Numbered from the stretch's first letter, positions 16,420-25,344 are shown. The stretch: 64,000 nucleotides of DNA from Micromonospora sp. WMMD980 (GCF_029626035.1 NZ_JARUBE010000003.1:4650001-4714000), one strand, 5' to 3'. Numbers and translations: made by a program. The notes: generated by a model from the letters alone, not told the origin.

Positions 16420-17929
16420 CGGCGACCTCCTGGCATTCCAGCATCTCCGCTGCGTACTCGCTGTCGCCCTTCGCCCCGTGGTCGGCTTTCCCGACCTCCG
16501 ACTACTACGGCGACTCCGCCCCCAGCCGGAACCGTCAGCTGACGGTGCGCCTGCCCCACCGGCACGGCCTGGCTGGCCGACAGGCGGGGCGGTCCCGGAC
16601 GGGTTCCCACGTTCACCACACGATCGTTCATCGGGTTAGGTGCCCAGCTCTGCCCCTGCGACCTCGCCACGGCTACGCCGCAGACCTTCACCGTGGCCTC
16701 CCCGCCAGCCAATACCAAACCAGCCAAGGAGTTACCCGACACCGAACCGGTGCCGGGATACGCGCCGCAACCCAGCCCACATCCGCCAGATTCGAGCTGG
16801 TGCCTAGTCTTGAGAGGCTTTACACGCTGGTTCCTCACGTACACCTTCCCAACTTGCTTGCCGGACCCGAGCCGTCTGGCAGTGCCAGCCCGTCCCGGCG
16901 TTGTCAGGGCCGCTTCCCACCCACACCCGGCACCTCCCGGAGCAGGCTGCCCTCAGCTACACCGCCCTGCTGCGACAGGAACGGCGGTGGCGGTCTTTCA
17001 CCTCCACTCGATCGTGCAGCGCCTCGTGGCGCACGGTGAGTTACTGGCACATGGTCGGCGTCGCCGCCCGCTACGGCGAAACTGGCGCCGCCGCCTCCTA
17101 CCTGCTGCCCATCTCCGTCGACGGATTGGTCGTCGTGGCTAGCATCAGCCTGGTCGAGATCGCGGGACGGATCCGCACCCCCTCCTTCAGCCCGGTCGAC
17201 GGCCGGCAAACCGCTACCGCTCCAACGGAGACGCCATCCCCGCCGGCCGAACCCCCAAGCCTGGAAGCACCGGCCCCCGCATCCGAGCCGGTCGGCGCGA
17301 CGCGGCTGGCCGGAGGCTACGACGCCTCGCCGCCGCCGCGGCCGGAGGCTGCGAACCGTGGCGATGAGGACAAGCAGCTGGCTACGGAGATCGCCGCGGA
17401 CGCGTCGACCGGTTCGCGCGGCACCGAGGAGGTGGCACCCGAACCCGGACTGGTCGACGCCCGCGACCACGACGACGCTCACCACTTCCGGACCGGCGAT
17501 GAAGCCTCGGCGCCCGGAGACACGACCCCGTTGCGGGGAACGGACCTGTCTCACCTCGACGCGGACCGACCTGGAGCCAACTGGTCCCGCACCACCGGGT
17601 ATCCGGCCACGCCGATCGAGAACTCCGACGAGCGGGACTTGGTGAATCCCCCGGCTGACGCCGAGGACGCTGAACCGGACACCATCGAGGACCAGGGACA
17701 AGACCCCGAACCTGACCCGGGCGACGGCAGAAGCGGCCCAGTGGTGCCGTCCGACACCGCCGGGGCCGTGGCCTACTGGTACCGCCACGACCCGTCCCTG
17801 CACCCGGCCGACATCGCCACCAGAATCGGCCGCTCGGAACGCACCGTCCGCCGGTACTGGCCGCCCGTACCGCGAACCGCCAACGGACACGACATCAGCC
17901 GTTCCACCGAGCAGGTAGGCGCCTCGTGA

Positions 17930-18306
17930 CCACCGCGTGACGCAGACCGGCAGCGCCCCCGCGCCCGCAGCCCTCGCCGCCAACCACCCAGACCCCGGCC
18001 CTTGAGACGCGAGAAGCACGAATCGCCTGGGGGCGCAGGGCGCCCATGTCGGCCTTGTCGACATCCGCAGCTCGCCGGCGACCTGACCGCTGAGTCGCCG
18101 CAGTAGACAGAATCTCGACCGTATACGGTGACTTCGCCGAGCCCCAGTGACGCCGGAATCTGCCGAGTTGAGTGCACTTGATCATTAGATGTGGACACCA
18201 AGTTTTGTGGTTGCATACGCCCAGATGCAGAGTGACTTGGGTAGCAGTCAACCGTGCGTCCTCATTCCCCCTGGCCGGGTAATGTCTGGCCAGGTACACA
18301 ACGCGA
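17930..18306. other. Non-coding gap with one weak hairpin
   Basis: Between the 3' end of the broken DUF2637 gene and the convergent gene ending at 18307. No frame here shows recognisable protein sequence. The only structure I see is CTGGCC (18271-18276) with GGCCAG (18288-18293), about 14 bases past the minus-strand stop at 18307, possibly a weak terminator. Base composition is less GC-rich than the flanks. Confidence 0.4.
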
Positions 18307-18900
18307 TTACTGCGGAGCCTCACCATGCTCGAAGCGAGCGGAACGGGCTTTAGTTAGAGCGGCAGCCAAATCCGTGTTAGTCCACCCCTCAGCGGTCCAG
18401 AACGATTTCCTGAGTCTCCAGTGCTCTAGTGGAATTCCCCTATATGAGGTCGGGCCGACCGCGAAACCCTCTGGGGTCTGTTGTATACCCTGCTGATCCT
18501 TAGGCGCGGCTCCGATCGGCTTCATATCCTGGATTGGCACGTACTCGGTCATGGCACTGAAGCACGGCACGGCTGCGATGCCCGGCTTGCCCGGGACGGG
18601 TGACGGAGATCGAGGAATGCCGCCCGCCAGCATCCGGTAGCGCCACCCGTCGACACACGCTTCACTGGCCAACTCTAGGGCGAGGTTCACTTCACGCTGC
18701 GTCGGAGTCTCACCCTTGATCTCCAGATGAACCTTTGCATGAGGCAGTCGGAAGTCTGGCAGGTAGCGGCCAGACGGCAACTCCCACCCCTCATGCTCGT
18801 ACTCCCATCGCACGTCCATCAGGTCCATGAAGAAGGCCCACCGGGCCTCCAGGCGGCTGCGAAAACGGCAGCCCGCGTAGTGGGTCTCGATCGCCTTCAT
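18307..18900 (-). CDS. Phage-type PD-(D/E)XK-like nuclease
   Basis: ATG at 18900 with AGGAG nine bases upstream. The N-terminal 65 residues carry the pattern of small phage/plasmid nucleases: YAGCRFRSRLEARWAFFMD, WEYEHEGWELPSGRYLPDFRLP, VHLEIKGE. The Glu in LEARW, the Asp in PDF and the Glu-x-Lys in EIKG would form the PD-(D/E)XK catalytic set. The C-terminal part is not recognised. It is isolated between the Tad locus and the conjugative backbone, with lower GC than its neighbours, which suggests separate acquisition. Confidence 0.65.
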   Translation of the reverse strand: MKAIETHYAGCRFRSRLEARWAFFMDLMDVRWEYEHEGWELPSGRYLPDFRLPHAKVHLEIKGETPTQREVNLALELASEACVDGWRYRMLAGGIPRSPSPVPGKPGIAAVPCFSAMTEYVPIQDMKPIGAAPKDQQGIQQTPEGFAVGPTSYRGIPLEHWRLRKSFWTAEGWTNTDLAAALTKARSARFEHGEAPQ

Positions 18901-18987
18901 CAAGTCATTCTCCTAAGCAACGTCGAGCTGGGTGCATCCGGGCTCACTCATCTAATCGCGATCTAGTTACCAGCCTGCGTCCGCCGA

Positions 18988-19945
18988 TTACTCATCAGGA
19001 ATAGGGACCGCGGGTCGTCGGCCCAGCCGTCGTCGCAGCGTCCCGGATATTTCGCGCCTGGACCTTTGCGCATCCGGCGCACCTGACGCTGTACAGGAAG
19101 AGCGGTACGCCGATAGGCCTGACCGAATCGCGCTGCCAATGAAGAAAGGACCGGTCTCCTTACTCCGGACACGGTGAGCTGCCGGGTGCGTGCGTCCGCT
19201 CGGGCCATGTGACCGGTGCCGGTGGGTTATCTCAGCGATGGCCATGCTGGTGGTCCCTGTGAGAACGTGGGCAACCACCTGACAAGTCGGGTTAATGACG
19301 CGGGTTGGCCCCAGGCCTACCCGGAACTCGTCGCGTTCGCCGGTGACGTCGGCGGAGGCTAGCCACAGGCCGGGTTCGCGGGCTCGTCGGATCCTGATCT
19401 GGTTGTGCCGTTCCTGCCACCAGAGTGCTTTGTCTCGACGCATCATGTTCTGAGCGGGCATCAGCAACAGCTCCGCTCCGCCTCCGGCGACGGCGGCTGC
19501 CGCGTGCGGGAACTGGGTGTCGTAGCAGATGTTGGTGCCGAACCGTACGTTGGCGTGTTCGAAGACCGGGTAGGTGTCGCCCGGAGCAAAGATCGACTCC
19601 CCGCTGGTCAGGTGCGTCTTGCGGTATGCGCCCAAGGCCTGTCCGTCGGCGATGACCAAGCGTGTTGTGGTACCGGCCGCGGTGCCACTCGATGATGCCG
19701 AGCACCAGCATCTGCCGGATCCCGGCCAGCCGGTCCAGCAGCGAGATCAGTTCCGGGGAGGCCAGCTCGAGGGCCTGGTCGCGGACGTGTGGCTCGGTGA
19801 CCAGGTAGCCCTGCAGGAAGCATTCGGGGAACAGAAGCACGTCAAGCTCTGCGCGTGTTGCCTGCACGGCGAAGCCGTGGATCGTGTCCACGGCCGCGTC
19901 CACGTCACCGAGGATCTCCGGGGTCTGGCATGCGCCGATTCGCAC
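18988..19945 (-). pseudogene. Carbon-nitrogen hydrolase (nitrilase superfamily), single-base frameshift
   Basis: The N-terminal part (GTG about 19945) gives VRIGACQTPEILGDVDAAVD and LLFPECFLQGYLV with the catalytic Glu. The later part is in another frame: VIADGQALGAYRKTHLTSGE with the Lys, and GTNICYDTQFP with the Cys. All three members of the Glu-Lys-Cys triad are therefore present. Reading shifts near 19656-19657; deleting one base of the CC restores HNTLVIADG. Either a recent inactivation or a sequence error. Such enzymes hydrolyse amides or nitriles; the substrate cannot be told. Confidence 0.75.
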
Positions 19946-19991
19946 GACGACACGGTACCCGTCGATGTGGGCCGGCGGGCCTGGTCGTGCG

Positions 19992-20027
19992 CGGGCTCCG
20001 GGCGCCTGTGGCGGCGTCCGGAGCCCG
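19992..20027 (-). terminator. Hairpin after the DUF4262 gene
   Basis: CGGGCTCCGG (19992-20001) and CCGGAGCCCG (20018-20027) form a perfect 10-bp stem, about 28 bases past the stop at 20056. No T-tract. Confidence 0.55.
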
Positions 20028-20055
20028 GGCGGCGGTGGTCGGTCCGGTGGTCCGG

Positions 20056-20535
20056 TTACAGCTGGGCGATGAGCGGCTGTGCCTGAGGGTCGAAGTTGTA
20101 CCCGCTGTCCCAGGGGAATCGGCCCTGCCGGTCGGGCCACACGAGCTGCTGGAGGCGGATCTGGTCGCGGCCGTAGCGGTTGATCGCCATGCTAGGCAGC
20201 AGCTCGTCGGTGGGTGGTCCGTCGATGATGATCGCGTCGTAGCCGGCGATGAGGTCGTTGATGCGCTGGCCGTGGGTGAACCGTTCGGCCTTGTCGTAGA
20301 CCCGGCGGGCAAGGTCGTTGAGCAGGCTGTGGGCGACCTCGGGTGGCAGTCCGGCGGTGATCAGTTCGGGGTAGTCGTGGGCGGTGAGCCCGACGGTGTA
20401 GGCGAACGGGGCGGTGGTGTCGGGGTCGTCGTCGGTGGGCAGGACGTGGGTGACGGCCCAGCCGGTGGTGTCGATGATCCGTTCTTGGCGTTGGAGGAAG
20501 TCGTCGGTGTTTGGCACGTACTGTCTCCTGGTCAT
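20056..20535 (-). CDS. DUF4262 protein
   Basis: A 159-residue soluble protein. AVTHVLPTDDDPDTTAPFAYTVGLTAHDYPELITAGLPPEVAHSLLNDLARRV is the DUF4262 core, in which the 'YTVGL....PEL...GLP' pattern is invariant. Function of the family is unknown; it is common in actinobacterial mobile elements and polymorphic-toxin contexts. The start overlaps the stop of the upstream gene by four bases, and a hairpin follows the stop. Confidence 0.8.
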   Translation of the reverse strand: MTRRQYVPNTDDFLQRQERIIDTTGWAVTHVLPTDDDPDTTAPFAYTVGLTAHDYPELITAGLPPEVAHSLLNDLARRVYDKAERFTHGQRINDLIAGYDAIIIDGPPTDELLPSMAINRYGRDQIRLQQLVWPDRQGRFPWDSGYNFDPQAQPLIAQL

Positions 20536-20900
20536 TCGGGCGTACGGGTGGAGTCCGGGTCGGGTGGCTCGACGTCGACGAAGCCCCAGAGTCGTTCCAT
20601 GACCTGGAGTTGCCAGGTGCGGTAGCGGTCGGCGAATCCGCGGCAGATCGCGGGCGGGACCGCACTATCGGCGTAGGGCAGTGTGGAGTGGCAGATGATG
20701 TATCCCGCCGCACCCCGTGCCTCGGCGACCATCTGCTTGAGTCGGCCGGGGTCGAGGTGCATCGGGTTGCCGGGCTTGAAGATGCAGGTGGAGCACTCGC
20801 GGGCGAGCAGGCGAGTCTTGCGCAGTTCCGGGTCGCCGACGCTGAGCCGGGATGACCGGTCGGTACCCGGTTCGTCGACGGGATCGAACATGCTGTCCAT
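20532..20900 (-). CDS. Cys-rich hypothetical protein
   Basis: A 122-residue protein, ATG at 20900 with GGAGT at good spacing. LARECSTCIFKPGNPMHLDPGRLKQMV followed by GYIICHSTLPYADSAVPPAICRGFADRY holds Cys-x2-Cys, a His, Cys-His and a further Cys, a set that could bind zinc or an iron-sulphur centre. I do not recognise a characterised family. Coupled to the DUF4262 gene by ATGA overlap and separated from the upstream HAD gene by a strong hairpin. Confidence 0.6.
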   Translation of the reverse strand: MDSMFDPVDEPGTDRSSRLSVGDPELRKTRLLARECSTCIFKPGNPMHLDPGRLKQMVAEARGAAGYIICHSTLPYADSAVPPAICRGFADRYRTWQLQVMERLWGFVDVEPPDPDSTRTPE

Positions 20901-20921
20901 AATCAACTCCTGGCGTAACGG

Positions 20922-20955
20922 CGTGGGGCCCGCATCCGTCGATGCGGGCCCCACG
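20922..20955 (-). terminator. Strong hairpin between HAD-like and Cys-rich genes
   Basis: A perfect 15-bp stem (20922-20936 with 20941-20955) around a CGTC loop, core GGGGCCCGCATC. It lies 52 bases after the stop at 21008 and 21 bases before the start at 20900, so it can end the upstream message or limit entry to the downstream genes. Confidence 0.6.
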
Positions 20956-21007
20956 AATCCGAGTGAGCGGAAGGCCTCGGTGCCCGGGCGGCGCCGGTAT
21001 GGCCTGG

Positions 21008-21550
21008 TCAGAGCCGGCGCAGCCAGGTCAGCACCGTGTCGATGTCGGCACGGCGCAGCCCGTGAGACGGGTTGACGGGGTGGAGCAGGGTGGGTACGCC
21101 GTCGCGGGTGCGCTGGTCGGCGGTGGTGGGGTCCTTGCCGCCGAACTCGTCGTCGAGGACGGCAAGTGCCCGCCGCGTGGCCCAGGGGTAGAGGGCGGAG
21201 AGTTTGCTCTGGTGGCCGAAGCGGACCCCGCCCGCGTGGACGGGGACGTGCGGCCAGGTGGTCGGCAGGTCGAGTCGTGGGGCGATCCATTGGGCGGCGA
21301 GGTGGTTCCAGCTGGTGCACCACACCGGTTGGGCGTGTTCGGCCAGTTCCCGCAGCCATGGCCCGTGGTCGGGGTGGAGCCAGACGGTGCCGGTGACGTG
21401 CTGCCCGTCGGGTCCGGGTCCGTCGTAGCGGTGCGGCTGGTAGCCAAGCGCTGCGGCGTGGGCCGGGTTGGCGGGGTTGAGGACGCCGTCGACGTCGAGG
21501 TCCACGATCGGCGGAAGCTCTGGGTGTGCCAGGGGTCGGGTGCTGGTCAC
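21008..21550 (-). CDS. HAD-like hydrolase/nucleotidase
   Basis: A 180-residue protein with the N-terminal DxD motif of the HAD superfamily (IVDLDVDGVLNPANP, about residues 14-28). A WCTSWNHLAAQWIAPRLDLP stretch matches the motif II region of secondary-metabolism or phage-type HAD proteins, and LAVLDDEF is a motif IV-like acidic pair. Likely a Mg-dependent phosphatase; substrate unknown. GTG start overlaps the stop of the preceding gene (GTGA). Confidence 0.7.
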   Translation of the reverse strand: MTSTRPLAHPELPPIVDLDVDGVLNPANPAHAAALGYQPHRYDGPGPDGQHVTGTVWLHPDHGPWLRELAEHAQPVWCTSWNHLAAQWIAPRLDLPTTWPHVPVHAGGVRFGHQSKLSALYPWATRRALAVLDDEFGGKDPTTADQRTRDGVPTLLHPVNPSHGLRRADIDTVLTWLRRL

Positions 21551-22158
21551 GGCTGGGCCTCCTGAAGGGTGACCGGGTGCAGCGGCACGATGAGCCGGTC
21601 GGCTGCGCGGCCGGGTCCGCCGTCGGGTTGCCAGGTGTCGGCGGCGGTGTGGGTGGCGAACGGGCCGATGGCGGCGAGCCAGCCTTGGGTGCGGTCGAGT
21701 AGCACGAGGACGGCGGTGCGGGCGTCGTCGAGGGCGGGCCGTAGGGCCGCGGCGAGGGTGGTGGGCAGGTCGACCCAGCAGGTGGCGGGTAGGGCTGTTG
21801 TGGCGGGGTCGTGCAGCGGCACGGGTTTGGTCGCGGCGAGTGTGGTGCTGTCGAGCGCGAGCATGGGGGCGAGGGAGCGGGCTGTTTCGGCGCCGCTGGT
21901 GGGGCCGTGTGCGGCGAGTTCGCCGCCGGTGTGAACGGCGAGCAGCGCGTACGGGTCGCGGATCTCCAGGGAGTCCAGGACTGCGAGGGTGATCATGTCC
22001 CCGGTTCGCAGGTCGCCCAGGGTGAGCAGGACCGGCCGTCCGTCCGGGTCGCGGGTCCAGGTGATCACGTCGAAGTGTTCGCTGGTGACGTCGCCGAGAC
22101 GTCGCCAGGCGCGGTTGTCGGTGTCGAAGGGGTGTTCGTTGTCGGTGCCGAAACGCAT
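21547..22158 (-). CDS. Hypothetical protein
   Basis: A 203-residue soluble protein with ATG start and AAGGAG upstream. Alternating beta strands and Ala-rich helices (VLLTLGDLRTGDMITLAVLDSLEIRDPYALLAVHTGG; ALRPALDDARTAVLVLLDRTQGWLAAIGPF). No catalytic motif, signal or membrane segment recognised. Translationally coupled to the HAD-like gene, which suggests a shared task in the backbone. Confidence 0.5.
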   Translation of the reverse strand: MRFGTDNEHPFDTDNRAWRRLGDVTSEHFDVITWTRDPDGRPVLLTLGDLRTGDMITLAVLDSLEIRDPYALLAVHTGGELAAHGPTSGAETARSLAPMLALDSTTLAATKPVPLHDPATTALPATCWVDLPTTLAAALRPALDDARTAVLVLLDRTQGWLAAIGPFATHTAADTWQPDGGPGRAADRLIVPLHPVTLQEAQP

Positions 22159-22373
22159 GGGATGAGCTCCTTGTGATGGGCGGCGTCGTATCGCGTCCGG
22201 ACGTGGCCCACCGGGTCATTGGGGACGCGATGCATGGACGCTTCGATGGCGCGGGATGGTCAAGTCGCGGACCGGCGGCGAGGGCCGTCCGCTGCCGGCC
22301 CCGCGAGACGTGGCGGGTTGCCGGCGGCAGCCCGCCTCTGCGGGGCTTGGGTACGTCGTTGGGGGTGGCCGCG

Positions 22374-22410
22374 CGCGGCGCTGCCCGGCCACGGCCGTTG
22401 CAGCGCCGCG
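22374..22410 (-). terminator. Hairpin after the VWA gene
   Basis: CGCGGCGCTGC (22374-22384) with GCAGCGCCGCG (22400-22410), an 11-bp perfect stem about 45 bases after the stop at 22455. The rest of the 296-bp gap down to 22159 shows nothing else I can support. Confidence 0.5.
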
Positions 22411-22454
22411 GCGCGGGGGTGGGACTGGTCGGTCGCCGGACGGCTCGGCTGGGC

Positions 22455-24092
22455 TTAGGCCTGGGTGAGCGCGGTGACGGCGGCGTCGGCGATCGCCGCG
22501 ACGGCCTCGACGGGATCGGCGACAGTGAGGGTGGTGGTGTGCGTGAAGGTGTGCCTCCACATCTGGTCGGGGCCGGTCAGTTCGCTGTCGGCGAGCGGGT
22601 CGGCGGGGTGCAGCCACAGCACGGCACAGCCGGCCTGGTGCAGGGTGGTGACGAGTTGTTGCCCGGCGGGGATGTCGTCGAGGTAGCCGTCGGAGACGAC
22701 GGCGAGCATCCGCACGGTGCGGCCGTGGCGTAGGTCGAGGAGTTGGTCGGCGACCTTGACCGCTTCCGGGAAGGTGGCGGTGGCGAGGCCGCTGCGCATG
22801 GTCAGCACCTGCGTGGGGCGGGTGCGTGGGGGTACCAGGACGGTGGTTCGGTCGCCGAAACCGATGGTGGTGGTCGTCGCGTCGGCGCGGCGTGCCGCGG
22901 TGGCGAAGATCCACGCGGCGGAGGACATCGCCTCGGTGTAGCGGTCCATCGAGCCGGACAGGTCGACCAGGACGGCCAGGTGCAAACGGGGTTTCTCCGG
23001 CGGCAGCTGGGCGCGTTGCTGCCAGGGAGCGGCGGTCGGGAGTTGCCCGGCGGCGATTTGTGCTTCGGCGGTGATGGCCTGCCGGGTTCGCAGCCGGCCG
23101 GGTGGGATTACCGAGGGGCGCCGGCCGGGTTCGGGGTGTTGGGTGCGGGCTTGCCGCAGCCGGTTGGCGAGGTCGCGGGCCGCGCGGTGTTCCTGCTCGG
23201 TCGGGTCCCGGCGGTTCCACTCCGACGGTGGGCTGTGTCGGTGGGCCAGCAGCGCTGCGGCGTACTCGGCCGGGGTAACGCCGGCGGCGACGGCGAGGTA
23301 GTCGACGAGGGCCGCGGCGAGGCGGTCGGCGAATTGCCCGGCGTCCGGTACGGGGGTGTCGTACTGCTGGTCGGGGTCGATGCCGAGGACTTGGCACCAC
23401 CGGCGGGCCAGGCAGATCATGGTGTCGGCGTCGGTGTCGTCGCAGGTGTGGGCCTCGCGCCAGATGTCCCGCAGTTGCCGCAGGCGTTTGCGTCCGAGGA
23501 CGCCGGTGACGGCGGCCCGGACCGGGCGGACGTCTTTGCTGGTGACGATGCGGGCGTCGACGCGGGCGAGCAGCAGGGCGGCGAGTTGCCCGGCGTGCCA
23601 CGCGTCGTCAACGGCCGCGTCCTCGGGGTCGAGGAGGGTCGTCACGACGTGGCGCAGCCAACGGCGGTCGCCCCGGCGGCGGGCGCGTTGGCGTCCTTCG
23701 GCCCGGGATTCCTCCAGCATGTCGGCGACAGCGGCGAGGATCGGCGGGGTGCCGGGCGGGGTGGTCCAGCGGCTGTGCGCGGCGTGCGCGGCGCCGTGCA
23801 CGAGCAGCCCGTATCCGGTGGGCACGAGGCGCTTGTGTCGGGCCTTGGCCGGGTCGGTGACGTCGGGGCTGTCGGCGATGTAGGTGGCGTCGACTTCGAT
23901 CCGGTTCAGGGCGGGGTAGAAGCACTCGGGGGCATCTCCGGCGGCGCCGGGGGCGACGAGGACGGTGAGGTCGGTACGGCCGGTCAGCAGCGGAACGTGC
24001 TGGGTCCACGCCGCGGACCAGTCATGCCAGTCGCTGGCGCCGGCCGGCGTCGGCGGTGCGCCGTGCTGGAGGTGGGTGCGGGGGTGTGACAC
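22455..24092 (-). CDS. VWA-domain protein (CobT-like partner of the AAA+ ATPase)
   Basis: GTG start with AAGGAG eight bases upstream. The N-terminal 350 residues are helical, with YGLLVHGAAHAAHSRW near residue 90 recalling a metallopeptidase-like HxxxH in VWA proteins. The C-terminal VWA domain has the MIDAS motif LAVLVDLSGSMDRY (about residues 368-382), a Thr in the 'RSGLATATFP' loop and VVSDGYLDD. Such proteins work as the metal- or substrate-handling partner of MoxR/CobS AAA+ ATPases; its neighbour at 24130 is exactly that. Conserved pairing in actinobacterial mobile backbones is my inference. Confidence 0.78.
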   Translation of the reverse strand: MSHPRTHLQHGAPPTPAGASDWHDWSAAWTQHVPLLTGRTDLTVLVAPGAAGDAPECFYPALNRIEVDATYIADSPDVTDPAKARHKRLVPTGYGLLVHGAAHAAHSRWTTPPGTPPILAAVADMLEESRAEGRQRARRRGDRRWLRHVVTTLLDPEDAAVDDAWHAGQLAALLLARVDARIVTSKDVRPVRAAVTGVLGRKRLRQLRDIWREAHTCDDTDADTMICLARRWCQVLGIDPDQQYDTPVPDAGQFADRLAAALVDYLAVAAGVTPAEYAAALLAHRHSPPSEWNRRDPTEQEHRAARDLANRLRQARTQHPEPGRRPSVIPPGRLRTRQAITAEAQIAAGQLPTAAPWQQRAQLPPEKPRLHLAVLVDLSGSMDRYTEAMSSAAWIFATAARRADATTTTIGFGDRTTVLVPPRTRPTQVLTMRSGLATATFPEAVKVADQLLDLRHGRTVRMLAVVSDGYLDDIPAGQQLVTTLHQAGCAVLWLHPADPLADSELTGPDQMWRHTFTHTTTLTVADPVEAVAAIADAAVTALTQA

Positions 24093-24129
24093 GGATTGGC
24101 TCCTTCCAGAAGTCTGAGGTGGGCGGCGG

Positions 24130-25290
24130 TTAGCGCTTGCCGATGGCGAGCGCGGTGATGGGCGTGCCGGTGTGTCGGGACAGGGCGGCGGTGACGTCGT
24201 CGCGGGCGTCCTCGGGCGCGATGCCGGCCAGGTTGGCCAGGGCGGCGGTCATACCCAGGTGGTCGCGGACTTTGACGAAGCCGAGCAGTTCGCGCAGCTG
24301 CGGCGCCCACATCGTCTTGCCGGCGGCGAGGTCGGTGTTGAGGTCGATCGCGGCGGCCACGACCTGTTTGGGGACGCCGAGTTGGCGGGCGAGGTCCCAG
24401 TCGGTGGTGACGTGCAGGTGGACGGTGAACCGGGAGGCCAGGGCCTCAGTGAGGACCGCGCCGTGCACGCCCGGGTTGTGGCCGGCGACGATGTAGAACC
24501 CGTCGACGGCCTGCACGCTCTCGTTGCCGTTTGCGGGGATGGTGATCACTCCGCGGCCGTCCATGGCCGGGTACAGGACTGCCAGGACGCGGGGTGGGAT
24601 GAGGGTGGCGTCGTCGACCAGCAGCACCCGCCCCTCCCGCATCGCAGTGATGAGCGGTCCGTGGACGAACTCGTAGCCGCCGCCGGGGATCGGGTTGTAG
24701 GAGCCGAGGAAGTCGTCGACGACAGTGTCGCCGGTTCCGGCGACGGTCAGCAGGTCGGGAAACGCCGCCTCGACCATGGCCGTCTTGCCGGTCCCGGGCG
24801 GCCCGTACAGCAGCACGGGCACCTGCTGGGTACGCAGTCGCCGCAGTTCCTCGACGTCCCAGCCCCGGCCAAGCCGCCGCGGGTGGTACAGCGTGCCGTT
24901 CGGCCGCGCCACCGGCGCGGGCCGCGCCTGCCGGCCACCACCCTTGCTGGCGCGGGCGCGGGGTGCGGTGGCGGGGAGGGTGCCGGCGGCGTCGATGCCG
25001 GCCTGGGTGATCTGGAAGCGGTGGTGCGGGTCGCGGTGGTGGGTGGCGTGCCCGGCGGCGGCCATCTTCTTCAGTACCTCGAACACCGCGCCGGAGGACG
25101 GCGCGCCGATCGCCCGGGTGATCTCGCCGGTTTTGAAGATGTCGTCGGGGTGGTCGGCCAGGTGCAGGGCCACCTTCCGGTACAGGTAGCCGGACCGGCC
25201 GGGGGCGGCCTCAGCGGTGGGCGTGTCGGTCGCGGCCGGGTTGTTCTGCGGTGCGCCGGCCTGGGGGGCCGGTGGGGTTGGTGTGGTCAT
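24130..25290 (-). CDS. AAA+ ATPase of the MoxR/CobS type with N-terminal winged-helix region
   Basis: ATG at 25290. Residues about 35-95 look like a wHTH (IFKTGEITRAIGAPSSGAVFEVLKKMAAAGHATHH). The AAA+ module follows: Walker A LLYGPPGTGKTAM (about 156-166), Walker B VLLVDDATL (about 217-225), sensor FYIVAGHNPGVHG and a SRFTVHLHV region, as in AAA_5 proteins of the MoxR and CbbQ groups. Expected to remodel a substrate with the VWA protein encoded 37 bases downstream. An N-terminal DNA-binding-like domain is unusual for MoxR. Confidence 0.82.
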   Translation of the reverse strand: MTTPTPPAPQAGAPQNNPAATDTPTAEAAPGRSGYLYRKVALHLADHPDDIFKTGEITRAIGAPSSGAVFEVLKKMAAAGHATHHRDPHHRFQITQAGIDAAGTLPATAPRARASKGGGRQARPAPVARPNGTLYHPRRLGRGWDVEELRRLRTQQVPVLLYGPPGTGKTAMVEAAFPDLLTVAGTGDTVVDDFLGSYNPIPGGGYEFVHGPLITAMREGRVLLVDDATLIPPRVLAVLYPAMDGRGVITIPANGNESVQAVDGFYIVAGHNPGVHGAVLTEALASRFTVHLHVTTDWDLARQLGVPKQVVAAAIDLNTDLAAGKTMWAPQLRELLGFVKVRDHLGMTAALANLAGIAPEDARDDVTAALSRHTGTPITALAIGKR

Positions 25291-25316
25291 GGTGATGCCT
25301 CGATTCCAGGGTCGGG

Positions 25317-25344
25317 CCCGCGCACCCGTCTCCGGGTGCGCGGG
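25317..25344 (-). terminator. Hairpin upstream of the AAA+ gene
   Basis: CCCGCGCACCCG (25317-25328) pairs with CGGGTGCGCGGG (25333-25344) around a 4-base loop. It lies in the 348-bp gap between the gene ending at 25639 and the AAA+ start at 25290, 27 bases before that start; it may attenuate entry into the AAA+/VWA pair. I see nothing else in the gap. Confidence 0.55.

Larger units (their letters stand above)
14842..17034 (-). mobile_element. Group II intron, antisense insertion in the DUF2637 gene
   Basis: On the minus strand the element begins with GTGCG (17034-17030), the group II 5' consensus, and ends in AC (14843-14842). A canonical domain V lies 62-97 bases before the 3' end, followed by a domain VI-like helix (GGGTCAGGG with CCCTGACCC). 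Removing exactly these 2193 bases restores the DUF2637 reading frame, which fixes both boundaries. The 5' RNA region is about 615 bases and the encoded reverse transcriptase occupies domain IV. Confidence 0.9.
14537..17929 (+). pseudogene. DUF2637 (SpdB-like) membrane protein split by a group II intron
   Basis: Exon 1 (14537-14841) gives LRHLTRLRWAVRAVLALGVAASIAANVLHA and WPPLALLLTVELISRVP, the DUF2637 core. Exon 2 (17035-17929) resumes with VSYWHMVGVAARYGE and LPISVDGLVVVASISLVEI, the second half of the same domain. Joining 14841 to 17035 restores Trp-Val-Ser-Tyr in frame and yields 399 residues. The tail is a long acidic Pro-rich linker and a helix-turn-helix (ADIATRIGRSERTVRRYW). The intron lies on the opposite strand, so it cannot be spliced from this gene's mRNA and the gene is broken. 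SpdB-type proteins are linked to plasmid spread in actinomycetes; here it closes the Tad operon. Confidence 0.85.

Noticed and set aside
16545..17142. Plus-strand frames inside the group II intron (16545-17039, 16693-17142)
   Set aside because: They cover the structured 5' RNA of the intron; only the part after 17035 is real protein (DUF2637 exon 2).
22455..24092. Long open frames on the strand opposite the VWA, AAA+ and DUF4314 genes (for example 22743-24089 and 24172-25488 plus)
   Set aside because: They are low-complexity Gly/Val/Ala-rich shadows typical of high-GC coding antisense, lack domains and ribosome sites, and lie fully over genes with clear motifs.
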